Assembly: GCF_006438915.1 (NCBI RefSeq)
Contig: NZ_RCZE01000017.1
Coordinates: 1 to 64,000 of the forward strand
Origin: Pseudomonas arsenicoxydans
Lineage (GTDB): Bacteria > Pseudomonadota > Gammaproteobacteria > Pseudomonadales > Pseudomonadaceae
DNA length: 64,000 nucleotides
Direction: 5' to 3'
Below the pieces are notes generated by a model. That model was not told the origin of the DNA. It made no database searches and saw only the letters and a program-made list of their open reading frames with translations. A program made the translations under genes and the position numbers. Each line of letters begins with the position of its first letter. The stretch's first letter is position 1. This document shows, piece after piece, positions 33,977 through 42,277 of the stretch.

Positions 33977-33995
33977 ACCCGGACTCAGGCCTTCG

Positions 33996-34010
33996 AACAA
34001 CAAAAACAAC
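33996..34010 (+). promoter_or_regulatory. Hfq/Crc-type CA motif upstream of madL
   Basis: Five perfect AAN triplets in a row (AAC AAC AAA AAC AAC), 30 bp before the madL ATG. It matches the AANAANAA target of the Hfq-Crc complex, which silences transport and catabolic genes in Pseudomonas when preferred carbon sources are present. Position in a short leader supports translational control of malonate uptake. Confidence 0.65.
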
Positions 34011-34040
34011 ATTCGACGATGCACTTTGAGGACTACAACA

Positions 34041-34457
34041 ATGATTATTTACGGTGTGGCGCTGTTGGCGATCTGTACGCTGGCAGGGGTGATCATGGGC
34101 GATGCGCTTGGCATGTTGCTGGGCGTCAAGTCCAACGTTGGCGGGGTCGGGATCGCGATGATCCTGCTGATTTGCGCGCGGTTGTGGATGCAGAAACGCG
34201 GCGGCATGACCAAGGATTGCGAGATGGGCGTCGGCTTCTGGGGCGCCATGTACATTCCGGTGGTGGTCGCGATGGCCGCGCAACAGAACGTCGTCACCGC
34301 GCTGCACGGCGGCCCGGTCGCGGTGCTCGCGGCGATTGGTTCAGTGGTGATCTGCGGCTGCACGATTGCCCTGATCAGCCGGACCCACAAAGGCGAACCC
34401 TTGCCCGATGAACCGGTGGAAGTGACCCCGGTCGGCACTCCAGTAGGAGGTCGCTGA
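34041..34457 (+). CDS. madL: MadL, malonate transporter subunit
   Basis: A 138-residue membrane protein with about four hydrophobic segments (MIIYGVALLAICTLAGVIMGDALGML, GIAMILLICARLW, MYIPVVVAMAAQQNVV, VAVLAAIGSVVICGCTIALI). MadL and MadM together form a sodium-dependent malonate:H+/Na+ symporter. The ATG at 34041 follows TTTGAGGAC. A long frame extends upstream into the mdcH gap but the family start is MIIYGVALL. madM begins 1 base after the stop. Confidence 0.93.
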   Translation: MIIYGVALLAICTLAGVIMGDALGMLLGVKSNVGGVGIAMILLICARLWMQKRGGMTKDCEMGVGFWGAMYIPVVVAMAAQQNVVTALHGGPVAVLAAIGSVVICGCTIALISRTHKGEPLPDEPVEVTPVGTPVGGR

Positions 34458-34458
34458 T

Positions 34459-35223
34459 ATGTGGGAAGTCATTGATAAAGGCTTGACCGCTAATGGCCTG
34501 GTCACCGCGTTCGCGTTCGTTGGCGTGATCATGTGGGTGTCGGTGGTGTTGTCCAAACGCCTGACCTACGGACGGATTCACGGCTCGGCGATTGCCATCG
34601 TCATCGGCCTGGTATTGGCTTGGGTCGGCGGCACACTGACTGGTGGGCAGAAAGGCCTGGCGGATCTGTCGTTGTTCTCGGGCATCGGTTTGATGGGCGG
34701 CGCGATGTTGCGCGACTTTGCCATTGTTGCCACGGCATTCGAAGTGCAAGCCACGGAAGCGAAAAAGGCCGGGCTGATTGGTGTGATCGCGTTGCTGCTG
34801 GGCACGATCCTGCCGTTCATTGTCGGCGCAAGCATGGCCTGGGCGTTTGGGTATCGCGATGCGATCAGCATGACCACTATTGGCGCGGGCGCGGTGACGT
34901 ACATCGTCGGGCCGGTGACCGGGGCGGCGATTGGTGCCAGTTCCGATGTGGTGGCGCTGTCGATTGCCACCGGGCTGATCAAGGCGATTCTGGTGATGGT
35001 CGGTACGCCGATGGCGGCGCGCTGGATGGGCCTGGATAACCCGCGCTCGGCGATGGTGTTTGGCGGGTTGGCCGGGACGGTCAGCGGCGTGACGGCGGGG
35101 CTGGCGGCGACGGATCGGCGGTTGGTGCCTTACGGCGCGTTGACGGCGACGTTCCACACCGGGCTTGGGTGTTTGCTGGGGCCTTCGCTGCTGTACTTCA
35201 TTGTTCGCGGGATTGTGGGCTAG
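34459..35223 (+). CDS. madM: MadM, malonate transporter subunit
   Basis: A 254-residue polytopic membrane protein with about seven to eight helices, starting MWEVIDKGLTANGLVTAFAFVG. Glycine-rich helices (GAVTYIVGPVTGAAIGASSDVVALSIATG) are typical of MadM, the larger subunit of the malonate symporter. AGGAGG precedes the ATG. It is the last gene of the plus-strand malonate operon; a REPIN follows. Confidence 0.93.
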   Translation: MWEVIDKGLTANGLVTAFAFVGVIMWVSVVLSKRLTYGRIHGSAIAIVIGLVLAWVGGTLTGGQKGLADLSLFSGIGLMGGAMLRDFAIVATAFEVQATEAKKAGLIGVIALLLGTILPFIVGASMAWAFGYRDAISMTTIGAGAVTYIVGPVTGAAIGASSDVVALSIATGLIKAILVMVGTPMAARWMGLDNPRSAMVFGGLAGTVSGVTAGLAATDRRLVPYGALTATFHTGLGCLLGPSLLYFIVRGIVG

Positions 35224-35255
35224 GGGTTGGTTCCTCTATTGAATGATCGGCCCCC

Positions 35256-35349
35256 TTCGCGAGCAAGCCCGCTCCCACATTGGCTCATGGTCGTAGTCAA
35301 ATATCAGGTACGACACAAATAGAATGTGGGAGCGGGCTTGCTCGCGAAG
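35256..35349. repeat. REPIN
   Basis: Inverted REP pair (TTCGCGAGCAAGCCCGCTC... and ...GAGCGGGCTTGCTCGCGAA) with a loop of about 45 bases, between the convergent madM and LysR-type genes. Confidence 0.88.
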
Positions 35350-35363
35350 GGAGCGACGCGGTT

Positions 35364-36278
35364 TCAGATCTGGCGATTGGCGTACATCCGGCACTCCGCC
35401 AACAGCGCCAGCAAATTCGGATCGCGCTCCTTGGCCTTCAGGAACACCACGCCAATGTGCTGCTGCAACCGATAGCGTTCCTGCAAGGGAATCAGCTTCA
35501 CCCGGTTCTCATACACCGCCGCAATCCTTCCTGGCAGCAACGCATAACCCACCCCCGAACTGACCATGCTCAACAGGGTGAAGATGTCGTTGACCTGCAT
35601 CGCTACTTTCGGCTCGAACCCCGCTTGCTTGAACACCCGGTTACCGTCCTGGTGCGTGGCAAAGCCCTGGGTCAGGGTAATGAACGTCTCGTCGCGCACT
35701 TCGGCCAGGTCGACTTCGGCGCGTTGGGCAAACTTCGAATCCGCTGGGGTCGCGAGAAAAATGTCGTCGGAAAACAGCGGGATTTGCTCGCAGTCAGGGT
35801 CGTTGACGCTCTCGTCCAGCGACACCAGGATCGCATCGACTTCCATGTTCTTGAGCTTGTACAGCAGGTCGAAATTGGAGCCGAGAATCAGGTCGATGTT
35901 GAGTTCGCTGCGGCGGATCTTCAGGCCCATGATCAGCTGCGGCACGGTCTTCACCGTCAGTGAATACAGCGAGCCAAGCTTGAAGCGCTCCGCAGAAAAA
36001 CCGGCGGCTTCGCGGGTCAGGCGCACGGTTTCGACCACGTCCTGAATCAGCTTCTGTGCTCGCTCTTCGAGCACGTAAGCGCTTTCCAGCGGTGTGAGGT
36101 TACGGCCCTCATGTTTGAACAACGGGCAACGCAGGGCACTTTCCAGGGAGTGGATCGCCCGGTGCACACTGACATTGCTGGTCTGCAACTCGGCAGCAGC
36201 ACGGGCCAGGTTGCCGGTGCGCATGAAGGCCAGGAACACCTCGAGTTTTTTCAGGGTCAATTCTTCATCGATCAGCAT
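35364..36278 (-). CDS. mdcR: LysR-family regulator of the malonate cluster (MdcR-like)
   Basis: A 304-residue LysR-type protein. The N-terminal helix-turn-helix is at about residues 8-66 (LKKLEVFLAFMRTGNLARAAAELQTSNVSVHRAIHSLE), followed by a periplasmic-binding-like effector domain. Position next to madM matches mdcR/mdcY-type activators of malonate operons; the effector is presumably malonate or a derivative, which I infer. It is transcribed towards madM, with its own promoter facing trhA. A GCCCAATTGGGC palindrome is 33 bp upstream of its start. Confidence 0.8.
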   Translation of the reverse strand: MLIDEELTLKKLEVFLAFMRTGNLARAAAELQTSNVSVHRAIHSLESALRCPLFKHEGRNLTPLESAYVLEERAQKLIQDVVETVRLTREAAGFSAERFKLGSLYSLTVKTVPQLIMGLKIRRSELNIDLILGSNFDLLYKLKNMEVDAILVSLDESVNDPDCEQIPLFSDDIFLATPADSKFAQRAEVDLAEVRDETFITLTQGFATHQDGNRVFKQAGFEPKVAMQVNDIFTLLSMVSSGVGYALLPGRIAAVYENRVKLIPLQERYRLQQHIGVVFLKAKERDPNLLALLAECRMYANRQI

Positions 36279-36310
36279 GAGGCAGACTCTTTTTGGAATG
36301 ACCTGATTGT

Positions 36311-36322
36311 GCCCAATTGGGC
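36311..36322. promoter_or_regulatory. Palindrome upstream of the LysR-type gene
   Basis: GCCCAATTGGGC is a perfect 12-bp palindrome in the gap between the LysR gene and trhA. TGATTG-TGCCC (36304-36314) at its left edge resembles TGATTGATGCCC (27929-27940) upstream of mdcA. It may be the regulator's own site; the similarity is short. Confidence 0.35.
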
Positions 36323-36431
36323 CGCCCTTGGCTCAAAGGATTTAGGGGCGCGACAATCAGAAACATTGCGCTTTTACCTTCAAGGCCTGAGCCTTGCGCG
36401 ATGTTGCAACGAATGTTGAGGTGAGCAACGC

Positions 36432-37049
36432 ATGTATCACGGGGAACGATTGAACGCCTGGACGCATTTGGTCGGGGCAGTGGCGGCAACGGTCGGGGTG
36501 GTGTGGATGCTGGTGATCGCCAGCATGGACGGCAGCCCCTGGAAGATCGTCAGCGTGGCGATTTACGGTTTCACCTTGCTGGGTTTGTACAGCGCCTCGA
36601 CCGTTTACCACAGCGTGCGCGGACGCAAGAAAGCGATCATGCAGAAGGTGGATCATTTTTCGATCTACCTGCTGATCGCCGGCAGCTACACGCCGTTCTG
36701 CCTGGTGACCCTGCGCGGGCCGTGGGGCTGGACGTTGTTCGGGATTGTCTGGGGACTGGCGCTGATCGGCATCCTGCAAGAGATCAAGCCGCGCTCGGAA
36801 GCGCGGATTCTGTCGATCGTGATTTACGCGGTGATGGGCTGGATCGTGCTGGTGGCGGTCAAGCCCTTGCTGGCGGCGTTGGGCGCTGCGGGGTTTGCAT
36901 GGCTGGCGGCGGGCGGGATTCTGTACACCGTGGGGATTATCTTTTTCGCCCTCGATCATCGGCTGCGGCATGCCCACGGGATCTGGCATTTGTTCGTGAT
37001 TGCCGGGAGCTTGCTGCACTTTGTGGCGATTTTCTTTTATGTCCTCTAG
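36432..37049 (+). CDS. trhA: TrhA/hemolysin III (PAQR-type) membrane protein
   Basis: A 205-residue protein with seven predicted membrane helices of the hemolysin III/YqfA family. Conserved metal-site residues are visible: His near the start (AWTHLVGA), S-x3-H in YSASTVYHSV, an Asp in VDHFSIYLLIAGSYTPFCL and HAHGIWHLFV near the end. Members influence membrane fatty-acid homeostasis; direct haemolysis is not established for most. GAGGTGAG precedes the ATG. Divergent from the LysR gene. Confidence 0.88.
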   Translation: MYHGERLNAWTHLVGAVAATVGVVWMLVIASMDGSPWKIVSVAIYGFTLLGLYSASTVYHSVRGRKKAIMQKVDHFSIYLLIAGSYTPFCLVTLRGPWGWTLFGIVWGLALIGILQEIKPRSEARILSIVIYAVMGWIVLVAVKPLLAALGAAGFAWLAAGGILYTVGIIFFALDHRLRHAHGIWHLFVIAGSLLHFVAIFFYVL

Positions 37050-37063
37050 ACCGCGTCGCGGCC

Positions 37064-37156
37064 TTCGCGAGCAAGCCCGCTCCCACATTCGATCTCGGTC
37101 GTGAACAAAATCTGTGTTCGCTGAAGATCAAATGTGGGAGCGGGCTTGCTCGCGAA
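37064..37156. repeat. REPIN
   Basis: Inverted REP pair with a loop of about 45 bases, between convergent trhA and rsmE. Confidence 0.88.
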
Positions 37157-37162
37157 GAGGCC

Positions 37163-37882
37163 CTAGAAGTCACCCCAAAGCTGTTGGGCAACCGCCAACG
37201 CCACCACCGGCGCAGTTTCGGTGCGCAGCACGCGCGGGCCGAGGCGGGCGGCATGGAACCCGGCGGCTTTGGCCTGCTCGACTTCGGCGTCGGACAGCCC
37301 GCCTTCCGGGCCGATCAGGAATGCCAGGCTTGAAGGTTTTGCATGACTCACCAACGGCTCGGCCACCGGATGCAGTACCAGTTTCAACTCGGCTTCAGTC
37401 TGCTTCAACCAATCCGCCAGCAGCAGCGGCGGATGAATCACCGGCACTCGTGAACGCCCACATTGTTCACAGGCACTGATCGCCACTTGGCGCCAGTGCA
37501 TCAGGCGTTTGTCGGCGCGCTCGTCCTTGAGGCGGACTTCGCAGCGGTCGCTGAAAATCGGGGTGATTTCGGTGACGCCCAGTTCGGTGGCTTTCTGAAT
37601 CGCCCAGTCCATGCGCTCGCCCCGGGACAGGCCCTGGCCGAGATGTATCGCCAGCGGCGACTCGACTTGCCCGGCGAAGGATTCATCGATCTGCACCACG
37701 ACGCGCTTCTTGCCGACCTCCACCAACGTGGCGCGAAACTCGTGGCCCGAGCCGTCGAACAGCTGCAACGCATCACCCTCGGCCATGCGCAGCACGCGGC
37801 TGATGTAATGGGCCTGGGCTTCAGGCAACTCGTGCTCGCCGGTGCTCAGGGGGGCGTCGATAAAGAAGCGGGACAGTCTCAT
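37163..37882 (-). CDS. rsmE: RsmE, 16S rRNA m3U1498 methyltransferase
   Basis: A 239-residue SPOUT-class enzyme that methylates N3 of U1498 in 16S rRNA. It starts MRLSRFFIDAPLSTGEHELP; the SAM-binding trefoil knot is LAFLIGPEGGLSDAEVEQAKAAGFHAARLGPRVLRTETA. The start at 37882 fits the family; the frame continues 28 codons upstream into the repeat at 37908, which is not coding. bioA lies upstream in the same orientation, separated by that repeat. Confidence 0.94.
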   Translation of the reverse strand: MRLSRFFIDAPLSTGEHELPEAQAHYISRVLRMAEGDALQLFDGSGHEFRATLVEVGKKRVVVQIDESFAGQVESPLAIHLGQGLSRGERMDWAIQKATELGVTEITPIFSDRCEVRLKDERADKRLMHWRQVAISACEQCGRSRVPVIHPPLLLADWLKQTEAELKLVLHPVAEPLVSHAKPSSLAFLIGPEGGLSDAEVEQAKAAGFHAARLGPRVLRTETAPVVALAVAQQLWGDF

Positions 37883-37907
37883 GCGAGTTCTCTGAAAAAT
37901 TGGCTTT

Positions 37908-38043
37908 TGTGGCGAGGGGGCTTGCCCCCGTTCGGCTGCGAAGCAGTCGTAGAAATAGCGATGCATTGGGTGTCGGTTTTAGGGCCGCTTCGCGACCCAA
38001 CGGGGGCAAGCCCCCTCGCCACAGACAAGCTCCCTCGCCACAG
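37908..38043. repeat. TGTGGCGAGGG-class palindrome with a duplicated right end
   Basis: The main palindrome runs from TGTGGCGAGGGGGC at 37908 to CTCGCCACAG at 38024. It is followed at once by a second partial copy of its right arm (CAAGCTCCCTCGCCACAGG, 38026-38044). This lies between bioA and rsmE. Confidence 0.8.
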
Positions 38044-38060
38044 GGGGTACTCAGTGACTG

Positions 38061-39467
38061 CTAGCCCGGATCGCGGAAGCCGGGGTGGAAGTCCTTCGGC
38101 ACCGCCACGCTGACGCTGTTGCGCGTCGCGATATCGATCCCTTCGCTGGCCACTTCGGCCAGAAAGTCGATCTGCTCCGGCGTAATCACATACGGCGGCA
38201 GGAAATACACCACGCTGCCCAACGGACGAAGTAAAGCACCCCGTTCCAGTGCGTGCTGGAACACCTTCAAGCCGCGACGTTCCTGCCACGGATAGGCTTC
38301 TTTCGTGGCCTTGTCCTTGACCATCTCGATCGCCAGCACCATGCCGGTCTGGCGCACTTCCGAGACGTTCGGATGATCGGCCAGGTGCGCAGTAGAGGAC
38401 GCCATGCGTTGAGCCAGGGCCTTGTTGTTCTCGATGACGTTGTCTTCCTCGAAGATATCCAGCGTCGCCAAGGCCGCTGCGCACGCCAACGGGTTGCCGG
38501 TGTAGCTGTGCGAATGCAGGAAGGCGCGCAGGGTCGGGTAGTCGTCGTAGAAGGCGCTGTAGACGTCTTCGGTCGTCACGCAGGCCGCCAGCGGCAGGTA
38601 GCCGCCGGTCAGGGCCTTGGACAGGCAGAGGAAGTCCGGGCGGATGCCGGCCTGTTCGCAGGCGAACATCGTGCCGGTGCGGCCGAAGCCGACGGCGATT
38701 TCGTCGTGGATCAGGTGCACGCCATAGCGGTCGCACACTTCGCGCAGCAGTTTGAGATAAACCGGGTGGTACATTCGCATGCCGCCAGCGCCCTGGATGA
38801 GCGGCTCGACGATCACTGCCGCGACGGTGTCATGGTTCTCTGCCAGGGTCTGTTCCATGGCCGCAAACATATTGCGCGAATGTTCTTCATAGCTCATGCC
38901 GTCCGGGCGCAGGTAGCAATCCGGGCTCGGCACCTTGATGGTGTCCAGCAGCAGGGCCTTGTAGGTTTCGGTGAACAGCGGCACGTCGCCCACCGACATC
39001 GCCGCCATGGTTTCGCCGTGGTAGCTGTTGGTCAGGGTGACGAAGCGATTCTTGTTCGGCTGGCCGCGGTTGAGCCAGTAGTGAAAGCTCATTTTCAGCG
39101 CGACTTCGATGCACGAAGAACCGTTATCGGCGTAGAAGCACCGGGTCAGGCCTTCCGGGGTCATCTTCACCAGGCGCTCGGACAGCTCGATCACCGGCTG
39201 GTGGCTGAAACCGGCGAGGATCACGTGCTCAAGCTGATCAACCTGATCCTTGATGCGCTGGTTGATTCGCGGGTTGGCGTGGCCGAACACGTTGACCCAC
39301 CAAGAGCTGACAGCGTCGAGATAGCGCTTGCCTTCGAAGTCTTCCAGCCAAACGCCTTCACCGCGCTTGATCGGGATCAGCGGCAGTTGTTCGTGATCTT
39401 TCATCTGGGTGCAGGGATGCCACAACACCGCAAGATCGCGTTCCATCCACTGTTTATTCAGGCCCAT
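38061..39467 (-). CDS. bioA: BioA, adenosylmethionine-8-amino-7-oxononanoate aminotransferase
   Basis: A 468-residue class III aminotransferase making 7,8-diaminopelargonate for biotin, using SAM as amino donor. The N-terminus DLAVLWHPCTQMKDHEQLPLIPIKRGEGVWL is characteristic of BioA. The PLP lysine is in LCLSKALTGGYLPLAA, and the GRTGTMFACEQ block precedes it. GGAG precedes the ATG. It stands apart from other bio genes, which is normal in Pseudomonas. Confidence 0.93.
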   Translation of the reverse strand: MGLNKQWMERDLAVLWHPCTQMKDHEQLPLIPIKRGEGVWLEDFEGKRYLDAVSSWWVNVFGHANPRINQRIKDQVDQLEHVILAGFSHQPVIELSERLVKMTPEGLTRCFYADNGSSCIEVALKMSFHYWLNRGQPNKNRFVTLTNSYHGETMAAMSVGDVPLFTETYKALLLDTIKVPSPDCYLRPDGMSYEEHSRNMFAAMEQTLAENHDTVAAVIVEPLIQGAGGMRMYHPVYLKLLREVCDRYGVHLIHDEIAVGFGRTGTMFACEQAGIRPDFLCLSKALTGGYLPLAACVTTEDVYSAFYDDYPTLRAFLHSHSYTGNPLACAAALATLDIFEEDNVIENNKALAQRMASSTAHLADHPNVSEVRQTGMVLAIEMVKDKATKEAYPWQERRGLKVFQHALERGALLRPLGSVVYFLPPYVITPEQIDFLAEVASEGIDIATRNSVSVAVPKDFHPGFRDPG

Positions 39468-39689
39468 TTTCTGTCTCCTCGAGGCTACCCGTGACGTAGG
39501 CGGGTAATCAATCGCGCAAGCCTATGCAATGCGTCGCGCCGGGACAACCCATTGTGACGATTGAGCTACTTTGTATGGGGCGATAGACGTTGCTGGCGGG
39601 CGTCTGAAGCCTGACGTATCCTTCGCGGTTCCTGGAGTCGCCTGACTCGTAAAACTGCTATTTCCTCATGTATTTCCGGAGTTCGCTGA

Positions 39690-41432
39690 ATGTCTGTCGG
39701 TTGGCTGCGCGCCTGTGCGCTGGTGATGTTGGGGCTGTTCAGCGTGTCTGCGCTGGCCAAGGATAAAACCGCGATCGTGATCGGCGGCGGGCTGTCTGGC
39801 CTGACGGCGGCTTACGAGCTGCAGAACAAAGGCTGGCAGGTCACCCTGCTGGAAGCCAAACCGAGCTTGGGCGGTCGTTCCGGCATGGCCACCAGCGAAT
39901 GGATCGGTAACGACAAGACTCAGCCGGTGCTGAACAAATACGTGTCGACCTTCAAGCTGAACACCACGCCAGCCCCTGAATTCGTGCGTACACCTGGCTA
40001 TCTGATCGACGGCGAGTACTTCTCCGCGGCTGATCTGGCGACCAAGCAACCGGCCACCGCCGACGCGCTCAAGCGCTACGAAAAAACCCTGGATGATTTG
40101 GCGCGCTCGATTGACGATCCGCAGAACCCGCTCGCTACCAGCACCTTGCAAACGCTGGATCAGATCAACGTATCCAACTGGCTCGACAAACAAAACCTGC
40201 CAGCGACGGCTCGTCAGCTGATCAATCAGCAGATTCGCACCCGCTACGACGAACCTTCGCGTCTGTCGCTGCTGTATTACGCGCAGCAAAGCCGTGTTTA
40301 CCGTGGCACGTCCGATCGTGACCTGCGTGCTTCGCGACTGGTGGGCGGCAGCACGGTGCTGGCCCAGGCTTTCGTTAAACAGTTGAAAACCATCAAGTCC
40401 AACTCCCCGGTCTCCTCGATTACCCAGGACAAGGACGGCGTGACCGTCAAAGTCGGCTCGGTCAGTTATCAGGCTGACTACGTGGTGTTGGCTGTACCGC
40501 TGCGCGCACTGAACAAGATCCAGATAACCCCGTCGCTGGATGCCCAGCACATGGGCGCCATCAAAGGCACCAACTACGGTTGGCGCGACCAGATCATGCT
40601 GAAGTTCAAGACGCCGGTGTGGGAATCCAAGGCGCGTATGTCCGGCGAGATTTTCAGCAACACCGGCCTCGGCATGCTGTGGATCGAGCCTGCGTTGAAG
40701 GGCGGCGCCAACGTGGTGATCAACCTGTCCGGCGATAACGCACGTGTCATGCAGGCGTTCGGCGACAAGCAAATGGTCGATCAGGTGCTGATTCGCCTGC
40801 ACGCCTTTTATCCACAGGCCCGTGGTTCGTTCACCGGTTATGAAATCCGCCGCTACAGCACTGATCCTTCGATGGGCGGCGCTTACCTGGCCTTCGGCCC
40901 GGGCCAGATCAGCAAGTACTGGCGCCTGTGGGAACGTCCAATCCAGCGTGTAGCCTTTGCTGGCGAACACACCGACAACTTGTACCCAGGCACCCTGGAA
41001 GGCGCATTGCGCACCGGTCAGCGCGCGGCCAGTCAGGTAGAAGACCTGGCGGCGGGCAAGTCGTTTGAACCGGCGAAAGTGGTGCCGGCAGCGGCGGCCG
41101 GCGCAGTTGCGGCGAAGAAAGGCAACTTCTTCAGCAACCTGTTCGGTGGTTCGGATGACGACAAGAAGGCCGAACCGGTCAAGGCACCTGCGCCTTACAC
41201 GCCACCGGCGCCGGATCCAGCGCCAGCTCCGGTAGCGCCACCAGTGGAAGCACCGAAACCTGCAACGCCAGTGAAAGCCGAGCCTGCCAAAAAGGCACCG
41301 GCCAAAACCCCGGCGAAAAAACCGGCAACCAAAACCGAAGCCAAAAAGGCCCCGGTGAAGAAAACCGAACCGGCAAAAAAGCCAGCCGCTAAACCGGCTG
41401 CAACCCCGGCAACGGATACCAAGGCGCAGTAA
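39690..41432 (+). CDS. Exported flavin amine-oxidase with a lysine/proline/alanine-rich tail
   Basis: A 580-residue protein. A signal peptide (residues 1-24, LFSVSALAK) precedes an FAD-binding motif AIVIGGGLSGLTAAYELQ (residues 30-47). The amine-oxidase C-terminal block RVAFAGEHTDNLYPGTLEGALRTGQRAA ends near residue 450. After a linker with PAPYTPPAPDPAPAP the last 65 residues are runs of A-K-K-P-A/T, like histone H1 or AlgP tails. Substrate is unknown. GGAG precedes the ATG. A strong terminator follows at 41444. The catalytic half is sure, the tail's role unknown. Confidence 0.85.
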   Translation: MSVGWLRACALVMLGLFSVSALAKDKTAIVIGGGLSGLTAAYELQNKGWQVTLLEAKPSLGGRSGMATSEWIGNDKTQPVLNKYVSTFKLNTTPAPEFVRTPGYLIDGEYFSAADLATKQPATADALKRYEKTLDDLARSIDDPQNPLATSTLQTLDQINVSNWLDKQNLPATARQLINQQIRTRYDEPSRLSLLYYAQQSRVYRGTSDRDLRASRLVGGSTVLAQAFVKQLKTIKSNSPVSSITQDKDGVTVKVGSVSYQADYVVLAVPLRALNKIQITPSLDAQHMGAIKGTNYGWRDQIMLKFKTPVWESKARMSGEIFSNTGLGMLWIEPALKGGANVVINLSGDNARVMQAFGDKQMVDQVLIRLHAFYPQARGSFTGYEIRRYSTDPSMGGAYLAFGPGQISKYWRLWERPIQRVAFAGEHTDNLYPGTLEGALRTGQRAASQVEDLAAGKSFEPAKVVPAAAAGAVAAKKGNFFSNLFGGSDDDKKAEPVKAPAPYTPPAPDPAPAPVAPPVEAPKPATPVKAEPAKKAPAKTPAKKPATKTEAKKAPVKKTEPAKKPAAKPAATPATDTKAQ

Positions 41433-41443
41433 GCGCCTGGACT

Positions 41444-41473
41444 AAAAAACGCGGCAGAGATGCCGCGTTTTTT
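41444..41473. terminator. Intrinsic terminator after the amine-oxidase gene
   Basis: AAAAAACGCGGCA and TGCCGCGTTTTTT flank a 4-base GAGA loop, with A and T tracts on both sides, so it can work in either direction. It lies 11 bp after the stop. Confidence 0.92.
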
Positions 41474-41693
41474 ATGCCTGAAGAAAAGTCGGTACTAAGT
41501 ATCGAATAAACCCTGGAGCGCAGGTGTTCTTTAGTTGGGCTTCAACTTTTCTCGTGCATTGGTCTTTAATCTTTCCTTAACACGCCTATTTCAAGCTCTT
41601 GATCGTATTTCTCGATATTTCAAAGCGAAATTTTCCGCTTTAATTCGATAGATAACTCGATAGTCTTGGGCCAGCACTTACAGGGACTCGGCA

Positions 41694-42245
41694 ATGCAAC
41701 TACGAAACTCTACCTCTCGCTACGGCTGGGTCAGCATCTTCATGCACTGGGGCGTAGCGCTGGCAGTGTTCGGTTTATTCGGTCTGGGTCTGTGGATGGT
41801 CGGTCTCGGCTACTACGACCCTTGGCGCAAGGCAGGACCGGATCTGCACAAGAGCATCGGTCTGATCCTGCTGGCTGTCATGGTGTTACGCGTGTTGTGG
41901 CGCTTTATCAGCCCACCGCCGCCAACGCTGACCAGCTACAGCCGCATGACGCGCCTTGGCGCCAAGTTCGGGCATGCTTTTCTGTATCTCTGTTTGTTCG
42001 CTGTGATGATTGCCGGTTACCTGATTTCCACCGCAGAGGGTGTCGGGATTCCGGTGTTTGACTGGTTTGAAGTGCCTGCACTGGTTTCCGGGCTACCGGA
42101 CCAGGCAGATAACGCAGGTGCGATTCATCTCTACCTGGCGTGGGCATTGGTAATTTTTTCCGGTCTCCATGCGTTGGCAGCATTGAAGCACCACTTTATC
42201 GACCGTGATGTGACCCTGAAACGAATGCTGGGTCGCAAAGCCTGA
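41694..42245 (+). CDS. Cytochrome b561 family protein
   Basis: A 183-residue membrane cytochrome with four helices. Haem-ligand histidines are expected in FMHWGVALAVFG, DLHKSIGLILLAVMV, IHLYLAWALVIFSGLHALAALKHHF. Such proteins pass electrons from ubiquinol or other donors to periplasmic partners. The yceI gene follows after 32 bp and the pair recurs in many genomes, suggesting a joint role. The ATG follows CAGGGAC. The 260-bp AT-rich gap upstream probably contains its promoter. Confidence 0.9.
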   Translation: MQLRNSTSRYGWVSIFMHWGVALAVFGLFGLGLWMVGLGYYDPWRKAGPDLHKSIGLILLAVMVLRVLWRFISPPPPTLTSYSRMTRLGAKFGHAFLYLCLFAVMIAGYLISTAEGVGIPVFDWFEVPALVSGLPDQADNAGAIHLYLAWALVIFSGLHALAALKHHFIDRDVTLKRMLGRKA

Positions 42246-42277
42246 CGTTCAACTTAGCCCCTCAAGGAATACAAGAC

